Shown in pieces: positions 6,669-12,152 of a stretch of 12,152 nt of DNA; within the stretch, counting starts at the first letter, position 1; each line of letters begins with the position of its first letter. Under the pieces are notes generated by a model. That model did not search any database. It saw only the letters and a list, made by a program, of their open reading frames with translations, and had not been told where the DNA came from. A program made the position numbers and the translations under genes. Location: assembly GCA_027593305.1 (NCBI GenBank), contig JAQCJA010000095.1:1-12152 (forward strand), given 5' to 3'. Source of the DNA: a bacterium (GTDB lineage Bacteria > Latescibacterota > UBA2968 > UBA8231).

Positions 6669-7052
6669 ATGTGTGAACAACAGGAACTGTTACAGTTGAG
6701 CCAGCGGCTGATCGACTGCATTGTGGCCGGAGACTGGCAGACCTACGAATCCCTCTGCGATCCCGCACTCACGGCATTCGAGCCAGAGGCCCTGGGGCAC
6801 CAGGTGGCGGGCCTGCCGTTTCATCGCTTCTACTTCGAACTGGGCACTTCTTCGGGCGCAAAAAACGCAACAATGATCGCGCCTCAGGTACGGATGCTGG
6901 GAGCGGACGCGGCGTTGATCACCTACGTTCGCCTGACGCAGCAGCAGACGGAGACAGGTCCGGTAAGCCGACAGTGCGAAGAGACCCGCGTCTGGCAGCG
7001 ACGGGACGGTCGCTGGTGGCATGTCCACTTCCATCGCTCGATCAACGCCTGA
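6669..7052 (+). CDS. Stand-alone CaMKII association-domain protein (SnoaL/NTF2-like fold)
   Basis: This 127-residue soluble protein matches the calcium/calmodulin-dependent kinase II association (hub) domain almost end to end, without any kinase. Key blocks are the N-terminal helix LSQRLIDCIVAGDWQTY (10-26), CDPALTAFEPEALG (30-43), GLPFHRFYFEL (48-58), ITYVRLTQ (84-91) and EETRVWQRRDGRWWHVHFHR (104-123). In animal CaMKII the same domain builds 12- or 14-subunit rings. Bacterial single-domain members are known as a family (CaMKII_AD, close to DUF4440 and SnoaL-like proteins), with no settled function. The start ATG is chosen because the domain begins there; a longer frame upstream adds a non-matching segment. 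The ribosome site is weak (GTGAG about 9 bases upstream). It lies after a terminator, so it needs its own promoter, which I cannot see, or read-through. It converges on the PhyH-HEAT gene with a 20-base gap. Confidence 0.88.
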   Translation: MCEQQELLQLSQRLIDCIVAGDWQTYESLCDPALTAFEPEALGHQVAGLPFHRFYFELGTSSGAKNATMIAPQVRMLGADAALITYVRLTQQQTETGPVSRQCEETRVWQRRDGRWWHVHFHRSINA

Positions 7053-7072
7053 CAGTACCGTAGGGCGGCAGA

Positions 7073-8419
7073 TCAACCCCGGGCCAGAGCCTCTGTCGCC
7101 AGTTCGCGAACGTAGCGGTTGCTGTCACACTGTGCTGCCTGCAGCGCCACCCTGTCGCCACTGGTGATCTTGGCCAGCGCCAGCGCCGCGTTGTAGCGCA
7201 CGGCGTCATCGGGATCGGCCAGGCATAGGGCCAGCGCATTCCTGGCACAGCCGGCCGGGGGGCCGATGTTGCCCAGGGCTTCCACGGCGTTGCGTCGCAC
7301 CCACTCGGATGGATCCTTCAGGCTGGTCGTGAGAGCCTGCACGCCCTCTTCGGTGTACAACCCGATGTCGCCGAGCACATCGGCAGCACTGGCCCGCAAC
7401 CACCAGATCTCATCTGCCAGCAGCTTTGTGAGGGCCGGCACGGCGACAACGCCGGCCGCCGTCAGCCCATAGGCGGCATCAAACTGCACCGGGTTGGTAT
7501 GTGCACGTTCGATGTTCGGCTGCAGGCGCTGCTGGCCCTCCAGACGCAGCGCGGCCAGCAGCGCTTCCGCCCCTGAGGCGTCCATCCCGCCAAGGCGGTA
7601 GGCTGCCCGGTGGCGCTCGCTCTCGTCGCTGCTACCCAGACCTTCAACCAGATCTTCAACCAGACCATCGTCCGGGCCGGACACACGTGCCACGGGTCCG
7701 CCGTCCACAGCAGCACCACAGATCCAGTCCCACAGGCTCGCGCACAGGACGTCATCGGCTCTGCCTGTCGACGGCCACGGCGTGCCGTCGTGACACCACG
7801 AAGGCTCGCGCGGTTCACATACACGTGTGAACAGGAACTTCACCATGAATCGATCCTGCGTGCCGACGTTGGCCATGGCCCGATGCCACAGGTCGTAGTG
7901 CACGATCGTGACCGTTCCGGCGCGGCCCTGCAACGGCAACTCGTCGGCAGCAGCGGGCCGGTCACTCCGCGTCAGATATTGCGTCGCCGGCACAATCGCT
8001 GACGGTCCACGGTTGGCATCCACATCCTGCGGGTAGTAGAACGCCAGCAGCCAGCGGAGCCGATGATGCCGCACATTCTGGTCGGCCTCATAGCTGTCCT
8101 GATGCAGGCGCTGGCCGTCACTGCCGGCGGGATTCAGGTGGCAGTGTCGGTGTGGGTGCAACAGATAGTCCGGGCCCAGCAGGCTCGTCAGTGCACCGTG
8201 CACACGGGGTTGTGTCAGCACCTGGTGCAGGTCCGGCACAAGGGGCAGAATGTCGTTTCCAGGGTTGCCATCGGTGGCGAACAGGTGCTGGATCTGCCCG
8301 TGCAGACGGGTATGGAAGGCGGCGGGCAGACCGGCGTCCACCGTCAGGTACCCGGAGCGCAGGAACGACTGCAGTTGGTTGTCATTGAGCAGGATGGGGG
8401 CGTGTGCAGCTGACGTCAT
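7073..8419 (-). CDS. Phytanoyl-CoA dioxygenase (PhyH)-like oxygenase fused to HEAT repeats
   Basis: The first ~230 of 448 residues form a PhyH-type Fe(II)/2-oxoglutarate oxygenase. The iron triad is visible as H106-x-D108 (LHQDSYEA) and distal His179 (DLWHRAMANVG), and Arg190, 11 residues later, is the expected 2-oxoglutarate-binding Arg. Residues about 255-448 hold roughly five HEAT/PBS-lyase-type helical repeats, for example LADEIWWLRASAADVLGDIG (334-353), LKDPSEWVRRNAVEALGNIG (367-386) and LADPDDAVRYNAALALAKI (400-418). PhyH enzymes hydroxylate small molecules or act on acyl-CoAs; the HEAT part usually binds partners or docks proteins. The start ATG overlaps the stop of the upstream PhyH gene (ATGA), so the two are probably coupled and may form a complex. 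It is the last gene of the four-gene minus cassette. There is no signal peptide. The substrate is unknown. Confidence 0.88.
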   Translation of the reverse strand: MTSAAHAPILLNDNQLQSFLRSGYLTVDAGLPAAFHTRLHGQIQHLFATDGNPGNDILPLVPDLHQVLTQPRVHGALTSLLGPDYLLHPHRHCHLNPAGSDGQRLHQDSYEADQNVRHHRLRWLLAFYYPQDVDANRGPSAIVPATQYLTRSDRPAAADELPLQGRAGTVTIVHYDLWHRAMANVGTQDRFMVKFLFTRVCEPREPSWCHDGTPWPSTGRADDVLCASLWDWICGAAVDGGPVARVSGPDDGLVEDLVEGLGSSDESERHRAAYRLGGMDASGAEALLAALRLEGQQRLQPNIERAHTNPVQFDAAYGLTAAGVVAVPALTKLLADEIWWLRASAADVLGDIGLYTEEGVQALTTSLKDPSEWVRRNAVEALGNIGPPAGCARNALALCLADPDDAVRYNAALALAKITSGDRVALQAAQCDSNRYVRELATEALARG

Positions 8420-9264
8420 CGCGCCGCGGCTCCGAGCTCGGGGCCCGCGGGCCGCGCGCGCCCCAGCACGTGCAGCAGGCGATCGTCGGCCGACTGCAGG
8501 TGCGTCTCAGCCACCGGCACGCGGTTCATCCAGCCGAAACGGCGATACGCCCAGTCGGCAGCATATTGGGATTGCATCAGGTACCGGGTGCGCGTCGAGG
8601 TGTTGGGTGCACCGCGGTGCCAGCACTGCGGATCCTGCAGGTAGATGTCTCCCGCCTTGCAGAACACGGACACCGGGCCCTGCCCGTCAAACTCGGGACG
8701 ATTCTGCTCGTTCGGATGGCGTCCGGAGAAGTGGCTCCCCGGGACATATTGCGTCGGGCCGTTCTCGATCGTGTCGATATCGCTCAACGCCATCTGGATC
8801 GTCAGCCAGAGCACCGGAGGCCGGGCGCGCGCATCGTGCCGAGGTATGTCGTCAGGCAGAGGAAATTGCAGGGCGCCATCCACGTGCCACTGCTCGATGG
8901 CGACGCCGGAAACGTTGCGCAGCACATTCTGCCCGCAGAACCGACAGCCTTTGCCTACGATGGCCTCCGCCAGGCTCAGGATCGGTTCGCGCGTGAGCAT
9001 GTCGGCAAAGAGAGGATCCAGCTCGATCGTATTGCGCAGAATGAAGGGAACCTGCGCACCTGTGGCGGACAGATGGCGCTGCGCGTAGTGGGAGTCATGG
9101 CGCTCCGGATTGACCCGCGCCTGTAATGCGGCGTCATCGAGAAGTTCATCGGTCCTGGCTTTCAGTGCCTCGATTTCGTGTGCATCGAGAACACCCGGAA
9201 TATGCACGAATCCGTCCCGATAGAAAGCCTCGACGATCTGTTCCGTGTCACAGCTGTGGGGCAT
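8416..9264 (-). CDS. Phytanoyl-CoA dioxygenase (PhyH)-like Fe(II)/2-oxoglutarate oxygenase
   Basis: This 282-residue cytoplasmic oxygenase has the PhyH fold. The N-terminal YRDGFVHIPGVLDAHEIEAL (15-34) is the family's opening strand and helix. The iron ligands are H127 and D129 in EQWHVDGALQF and His216 in DPQCWHRGAPN; Arg227 is the 2-oxoglutarate-binding Arg. The middle NGPTQYVPGSH (168-178) is the usual conserved loop. C107 and C110 form a CxxC pair (GCRFC) of unknown meaning. I prefer the start at 9264 because AGGAG lies 5 bases before that ATG, whereas the in-frame ATG at 9282 contains this ribosome site within its own codons. The stop overlaps the next PhyH gene by four bases (ATGA), and the SelA-like gene ends 66 bases upstream. 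Environmental bacteria carry many such oxygenases for unlike substrates, so no substrate is assigned. Confidence 0.92.
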   Translation of the reverse strand: MPHSCDTEQIVEAFYRDGFVHIPGVLDAHEIEALKARTDELLDDAALQARVNPERHDSHYAQRHLSATGAQVPFILRNTIELDPLFADMLTREPILSLAEAIVGKGCRFCGQNVLRNVSGVAIEQWHVDGALQFPLPDDIPRHDARARPPVLWLTIQMALSDIDTIENGPTQYVPGSHFSGRHPNEQNRPEFDGQGPVSVFCKAGDIYLQDPQCWHRGAPNTSTRTRYLMQSQYAADWAYRRFGWMNRVPVAETHLQSADDRLLHVLGRARPAGPELGAAAR

Positions 9265-9266
9265 GG

Positions 9267-9274
9267 CCTCTCCT
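9267..9274 (-). promoter_or_regulatory. Ribosome binding site deciding the start of the PhyH gene
   Basis: The minus strand reads AGGAGAGG just before the ATG at 9264; the AGGAG core is 5 bases from the start. It falls inside the longer reading from 9282, which argues against that start. Confidence 0.75.
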
Positions 9275-9330
9275 GGCTGCATGGGTTTGTGAGTAGGCCC
9301 CCGGCACTGGCCTTCGACGCCGCCTCTGCG

Positions 9331-10539
9331 TCAGACCGCGTTGAGCACCTGGCGCAGGCGCTGGCCGACGAGTTCGGCCTCACCCTTTTTCAGGCACAGC
9401 GGCCCGAAGGCGACGACGCCGTCCCGGTGATAGGTCGGATTGGCCGCGATGCCCGGCGATCCATCCTGCAGTTCGCGGACCACGTCCAGCGCCGACTTGC
9501 CGATGACATCCTCATCGAGATGCACATGCACGGCGGGGATCGCCGCGCGTTTCGGATCATGGCGCAGTTCCACGACGGCACCGTCGATCGACCCCGTCGC
9601 TTTCACCAGCGCCTCCATGTGCGCCAGCCACCGGGCAAAGCGGGCGGCGTCACCTTCGGCAACAAAGAGCTCCAGCGCCGTCAGCAGACCGACGATCTCC
9701 TCTTTGCCAACCTTGCACGGCCGGCCGATGCCGTGATGCGGAGCCCCGGGCAGGTTGCTCTTATTGATCAGGCCGGCGGGCGGACTCCACTGCTCCCACA
9801 GGATGTCGAGATCCAGATGTTGCAGTGCCGCCGCTTCGATCAGGTGCCGCCGCCCGGCGAGGATGCCGCTGGCCTGCGGGCCGGCAATGGTCTTGCCGCC
9901 GGAAAAGCAGACCAGATCCGCCCCTTCGGCGATGAAACGCTTGAGATTGCTCGCCGGGGGCAACTGCCCGGCGGCATCGACGATCACCGGCACACCGGCG
10001 GCATGCGCCACCTCGACGACGGCGACCAGATCCGGTTGCGTGTGAGCGTAGGCAACGTAGAAGACGGCCGCTGTGTTGTCGTCGATCGCCGCCGTGTATT
10101 CCCAGGGCTCGGCGTCGCGTACTCCGGCACCGGAGTAACGGTCGGCAATGCCGACCTCCACCAGTTCGATGCCGACGGAGCGCACGGCGTGGTCGTAGAA
10201 GTTGCGATGACTGCGCGCCATGACGACGCGGTTCTTCATGCCTTTCGTATCCGGCAGGCGATTCATCTTGCTGGGATCGAGGCCAGTGACACACGCCGCC
10301 GTCGCCAGTAGCAGCCCTGCAGCGGCGCCGCTGGTCACGTAGCCCGCCTCGGCCCCCGTATGTCGCGCGATCTGCACACAGGCGGCCGCCTGCAGCTCGG
10401 CGATGTCGACACACTGCTGCGACGCAGCGGCCATCGCCGCAGCCACTTCCGGTGCCATGATGGCACCGCTGAGGCGCGTGGAAGGCCCGGATGCATTGAT
10501 GATGGGACACACGCCGAAGCGTTCATAGATGTTGCTCAT
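9331..10539 (-). CDS. SelA/DgaE-like PLP-dependent lyase (aminotransferase fold type I)
   Basis: This 402-residue enzyme belongs to the selenocysteine synthase-like branch of PLP enzymes, which includes D-glucosaminate-6-phosphate ammonia-lyase (DgaE). The N-terminus PIINASGPSTRLSGAIM (12-28) and the FVD-ELQ-type block CVDIAELQ (43-50) are typical, followed by GYVTSGAAAGLLLAT (66-80), the PLP-facing Asp188 (PVIVDAAGQLPP, 184-195) and the Schiff-base Lys216 (LVCFSGGKTIAGPQASG, 209-225). True SelA is longer (about 460 residues), and no selB or selC is nearby, so a sugar or amino acid lyase role is more likely. The ATG at 10539 is chosen over the in-frame GTG at 10557 because AAGGG is 5 bases upstream; its start overlaps the stop of the enolase-superfamily gene (ATGA). 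Sitting between an enolase-superfamily dehydratase and oxygenases, it may remove ammonia or water from an amino or acid sugar. That is inference. Confidence 0.87.
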   Translation of the reverse strand: MSNIYERFGVCPIINASGPSTRLSGAIMAPEVAAAMAAASQQCVDIAELQAAACVQIARHTGAEAGYVTSGAAAGLLLATAACVTGLDPSKMNRLPDTKGMKNRVVMARSHRNFYDHAVRSVGIELVEVGIADRYSGAGVRDAEPWEYTAAIDDNTAAVFYVAYAHTQPDLVAVVEVAHAAGVPVIVDAAGQLPPASNLKRFIAEGADLVCFSGGKTIAGPQASGILAGRRHLIEAAALQHLDLDILWEQWSPPAGLINKSNLPGAPHHGIGRPCKVGKEEIVGLLTALELFVAEGDAARFARWLAHMEALVKATGSIDGAVVELRHDPKRAAIPAVHVHLDEDVIGKSALDVVRELQDGSPGIAANPTYHRDGVVAFGPLCLKKGEAELVGQRLRQVLNAV

Positions 10540-11645
10540 GGAGTCCCTTGTTCCCACGCATAGACGTAGCGGTTGAGGAGGTAACGGTTCACGGCATCCA
10601 GGTCGAGGGTGAAGCCCAGACCGGGCCGGTCGGGCACCAGCAGTGCCCCACCTTCGAACTCGAAGGGTTCGTTGGTCAGATCATGCTCCCAGGACATGGG
10701 GCCCACCATGTCGTAGGGCTGCGTCACATTCGGCATGCAGGCGGCCACATGCAGACCCATAGCGGCGCCAGGTCCGTACTGCACACACTGAGACCAACCG
10801 CCAAGGCCGAGGCTGTGGGCGAATCTCGAGGCCTGGACATCTGCCAGGTGACTGCCGGAGCCGATGATGGCGTAGTCGAGAGCCTGTGCCTGGAAACGGG
10901 TGATCAGGTCGTGTTCGTCACGCACGTGATCGGCAATGGGAACACCGATCGTCTGCCGCAGTCGACGCCACTCGCTGTGCGTGCCGCCATGGGCGCCCTT
11001 GGTGATGGGGCTTTCGAAGGATTCCATGGGCAAACCGTGCAGGCGTCGCGCCAGTTCCTGCGCCACCCATACCTCTTCAAGACGCCAGCGGATGTCGGGG
11101 CGAATGCCCATGCCCGGTACCGCCTCGTGAATGGCGCACACACGAGCCTCGATGTGGCGCAGGCGATCTTCGGCCGTTACATCGCGGGCGGTGCAGCACT
11201 TCATCTTGTACCAGCGGAAGCCCTGCTCCCACCCGGCAGCAGCCTGTTCTGCCGTGTGTTCCGGCGTCTTGTACCCGGTACACATCGTGATGGGTACGCG
11301 GTCACGAACCCGACCGCCGAGCAGTTGCCAGATGGGCACACCCAGGGCCTGGCCGCGCAGATCGAGCACGGCCTGTTCGAAGGACTTGGCCAGGGCTGAG
11401 GGCGTCTGCGCCAGATTCACAACCAGCACATCGACACCCAGCCAGCCACGCACCGTCTGTTCGACGGTAGCGTGGTCCGTCATTCGTTCGATCTGCGTCA
11501 GTCCCGTCAGACCGGCATCGGTTTCGACTTCGGCAACGTAGTGCCCGTCGCGTTGGTGCGCGGGTTGGCCGTATTCGTCATCCGACCACCACCAGTGCGT
11601 TTCCGGGACATTTACCAGGTGCAGCGTGATCTTTGTGATCTTCAC
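10536..11645 (-). CDS. Enolase-superfamily enzyme (mandelate racemase/muconate lactonizing type)
   Basis: This 369-residue enzyme has the two-domain enolase-superfamily build: a capping domain (1-115, ending in the EQAVLDLRGQALGVPIWQLLGG helix, 90-111) and a TIM-type barrel. The second-strand KxK is K147/K149 (WYKMK). Probable Mg2+ ligands are Asp184 (IRPDIRW), Glu211 (FESPI) and Asp239 (PIADH). Members abstract a proton alpha to a carboxylate; many are acid-sugar dehydratases, racemases or cycloisomerases. Oddities: the usual DxN after the first ligand is DxR, the MLE-type Lys strand is replaced by IIGSGSH (260-266), and the MR-type seventh-strand His is replaced by WSQC (284-287). The start is GTG, with TAGG about 8 bases upstream. 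It is the first gene of the minus cassette and overlaps the SelA/DgaE-like gene by four bases. The substrate is unknown. Confidence 0.88.
   Translation of the reverse strand: MKITKITLHLVNVPETHWWWSDDEYGQPAHQRDGHYVAEVETDAGLTGLTQIERMTDHATVEQTVRGWLGVDVLVVNLAQTPSALAKSFEQAVLDLRGQALGVPIWQLLGGRVRDRVPITMCTGYKTPEHTAEQAAAGWEQGFRWYKMKCCTARDVTAEDRLRHIEARVCAIHEAVPGMGIRPDIRWRLEEVWVAQELARRLHGLPMESFESPITKGAHGGTHSEWRRLRQTIGVPIADHVRDEHDLITRFQAQALDYAIIGSGSHLADVQASRFAHSLGLGGWSQCVQYGPGAAMGLHVAACMPNVTQPYDMVGPMSWEHDLTNEPFEFEGGALLVPDRPGLGFTLDLDAVNRYLLNRYVYAWEQGTP
10545..10549 (-). promoter_or_regulatory. Ribosome binding site of the SelA/DgaE-like gene
   Basis: AAGGG on the minus strand, inside the end of the enolase-superfamily gene, is 5 bases before the ATG at 10539. 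Confidence 0.55.
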
Positions 11646-11683
11646 GGTAGCAGCCTAACGTGAGGCGGGTCACAGGAAAACCG

Positions 11684-11711
11684 TTCGCATGCGTATATCT
11701 TGCCCTGTAAT
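11684..11711 (+). promoter_or_regulatory. Candidate promoter of the small membrane protein
   Basis: TTCGCA (11684-11689) and TGTAAT (11706-11711) stand 16 bases apart. The -10 matches five of six consensus bases and the -35 four. It overlaps the minus-strand promoter, so the two may compete. It would give a leader of about 80 bases. Confidence 0.35.
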
Positions 11712-11722
11712 TGCGCTGTCAA
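11692..11722 (-). promoter_or_regulatory. Candidate promoter of the minus-strand four-gene cassette
   Basis: The minus strand holds a perfect -35 TTGACA (11722-11717). Downstream is either GATATA at 17 bases (11699-11694) or TATACG at 19 bases (11697-11692) as the -10. Transcription would begin near 11685 and give a leader of about 40 bases before the GTG at 11645. The -10 is imperfect, so this is moderate evidence. Confidence 0.5.
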
Positions 11723-11724
11723 CT

Positions 11725-11791
11725 CCCTGTCACAGTGCTGTTCAGGGCACCGTCAGGGTCTCCAACGTCAGCCACCTGACTCCCCTGGGAG
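11725..11791 (+). promoter_or_regulatory. Structured 5' leader with hairpins reaching the ribosome site
   Basis: CCCTG (11725-11729) pairs with CAGGG (11743-11747), with an inner ACA/TGT helix. GTCAGG (11752-11757) pairs with CCTGAC (11775-11780). CTCC (11780-11783) pairs with GGAG (11788-11791), which is the ribosome site itself. The first CCCTG can instead pair with TCAGGG at 11753-11758, so two exclusive folds are possible. Individual helices are short and could be chance. Confidence 0.3.
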
Positions 11792-11792
11792 G
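11787..11792 (+). promoter_or_regulatory. Ribosome binding site of the 31-residue protein
   Basis: GGGAGG lies 6 bases before the GTG at 11799, a near-ideal site that supports translation of the short frame. Confidence 0.7.
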
Positions 11793-11798
11793 CTCGCC

Positions 11799-11894
11799 GT
11801 GAAGACGTCCGAAAAACATCTGGTCCCCTTTGTTGTGCTCGCCGCTGTTACCTGGGCCTTCCTGCACCTGGGCATGGAGGTCTTTGCCCGCTAG
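11799..11894 (+). CDS. 31-residue single-pass membrane micro-protein
   Basis: A GTG start with a strong GGGAGG site opens a 31-residue frame: a short charged head (KTSEKH, residues 2-7), then a hydrophobic stretch of about 16-17 residues starting LVPFVVLAAVTWAFLHLG, ending GMEVFAR. The hydrophobic part is long enough to cross the inner membrane, with the basic head likely in the cytoplasm and no cleavage site visible. I recognise no family. Support comes from the ribosome site, the amphipathic logic of the sequence and its place in a spacer; there is no homology evidence. The frame extends upstream of the GTG, but that part has no ribosome site and unlike composition. It converges on glyA with a 29-base gap, which holds no clear terminator. 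Confidence 0.55.
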   Translation: MKTSEKHLVPFVVLAAVTWAFLHLGMEVFAR

Positions 11895-11923
11895 GCGCGG
11901 AGTGCAGATCGCGGCGGCAGGCG

Positions 11924-12152
11924 TCATACGGGTGCCAGTCCCGGTGCCGGGTAGCGGTCACACAGGGCCCGTACTTCGGCGGCAATCTCGCGATGGACCC
12001 GAATCCGAGTGGCCTTGTCGGCGTCTTCGTCGGCGCGCGCCGAGGCAACACGATCGATCCACGCGGCCAACTGCTTCATTTCCGGCGCGCCGAAACCACG
12101 ACTCGTCACCGCCGCCGTTCCCAGGCGAATGCCACTGGGACGCATGGCGGGG
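11924..12152 (-). CDS. glyA: Serine hydroxymethyltransferase, C-terminal part (runs off right edge)
   Basis: The visible C-terminal 75 or so residues end a serine hydroxymethyltransferase, which interconverts serine and glycine while charging tetrahydrofolate with a one-carbon unit. The segment SGIRLGTAAVTSRGFGAPEM is the family's conserved C-terminal block (usually TSGIR-GTPA-T-RG), with the Arg that binds the substrate carboxylate in SGIR. The tail IDRVASARADEDADKATRIR and the EVRALCDRYP segment also fit. RPSGIRLGTAA replaces the commoner TSGIRLGTPA. The catalytic Lys and PLP site lie outside the window. The upstream codons to base 12152 stay open, so this is the end of a longer gene, and the internal Met at 12145 is not the start. 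Confidence 0.9.
   Translation of the reverse strand, partial: PAMRPSGIRLGTAAVTSRGFGAPEMKQLAAWIDRVASARADEDADKATRIRVHREIAAEVRALCDRYPAPGLAPV

Noticed and set aside
6376..6768. Minus-strand open frame across the spacer containing a helix-like charged segment
   Set aside because: It runs through the terminator and into genes on both sides, with no ribosome site. The charged helix is probably a by-product of the opposite coding strands.
7053..7072. Possible shared terminator between the hub-domain gene and the PhyH-HEAT gene
   Set aside because: The 20-base convergent gap has no stem with a T-run on either strand.
7642..7664. Two tandem copies of an 11-12 base unit (CTTCAACCAGA)
   Set aside because: It encodes the repeated LVEDLVE linker between the PhyH and HEAT parts. 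Two copies are too few to call a repeat locus.
9178..10311. Plus-strand open frame of 377 codons opposite the SelA-like gene
   Set aside because: It is antisense to a complete PLP enzyme whose catalytic Lys and Asp blocks are in place. The plus-strand product resembles no family.
1..12152. CRISPR arrays, tRNA or rRNA genes, insertion sequences, integrases, attachment sites
   Set aside because: No repeat-spacer pattern, cloverleaf, transposase motif or paired inverted ends was seen. The window looks like stable chromosomal sequence.

Overview
This is a GC-rich bacterial window, densely packed with genes and with no gap over about 180 bases. Ten genes are complete, two more run off the window edges, and one probable gene remnant is present. 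The mix suggests a member of the Latescibacterota, Poribacteria or Gemmatimonadota-like environmental phyla. It pairs a long actinobacterial/cyanobacterial-type transaldolase with an archaeal-type (DhnA) class I aldolase, two phytanoyl-CoA-dioxygenase-like oxygenases, an enolase-superfamily enzyme and a SelA-like PLP enzyme. This taxonomic guess comes from gene content only and is weak.

Left edge (1-1172, minus strand): an NAD-dependent sugar-nucleotide epimerase/dehydratase is followed 41 bases later by the start of an ATP-cone protein, probably a 2-phosphoglycerate kinase, which is cut by the window edge. A 150-base divergent spacer (1173-1322) separates them from the plus-strand cluster and holds the only AT-rich block nearby, a candidate two-way promoter.

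Central-carbon cluster (1323-6490, plus strand): tal, zwf, glk, a class I fba and a KdsC-like HAD phosphatase lie nearly end to end, with gaps of 5, -10, 20 and 2 bases. They end at a strong intrinsic terminator (6518-6555). Glk makes glucose-6-phosphate, Zwf sends it into the oxidative pentose phosphate route, Tal returns carbon as fructose-6-phosphate and Fba handles fructose-1,6-bisphosphate. The HAD phosphatase has no evident substrate from context. The usual partners pgl and gnd are absent from the cluster.

Middle (6556-7052, plus strand): a short coding remnant resembling the end of a YHYH-domain protein is followed by a stand-alone protein that closely matches the association (hub) domain of eukaryotic CaM kinase II.

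Minus-strand cassette (11645 down to 7073): an enolase-superfamily enzyme, a SelA/DgaE-like PLP enzyme, a PhyH-type Fe(II)/2-oxoglutarate oxygenase and a second PhyH oxygenase fused to HEAT repeats form a four-gene operon. Two of its junctions are ATGA stop-start overlaps. The layout suggests a catabolic route for an unknown acidic or amino sugar-like compound, and it is the best candidate here for an undescribed system.

Right edge (11646-12152): a divergent promoter region, a structured leader and a 31-residue single-pass membrane micro-protein (plus strand) face the C-terminal end of glyA (minus strand), which is cut by the window edge.
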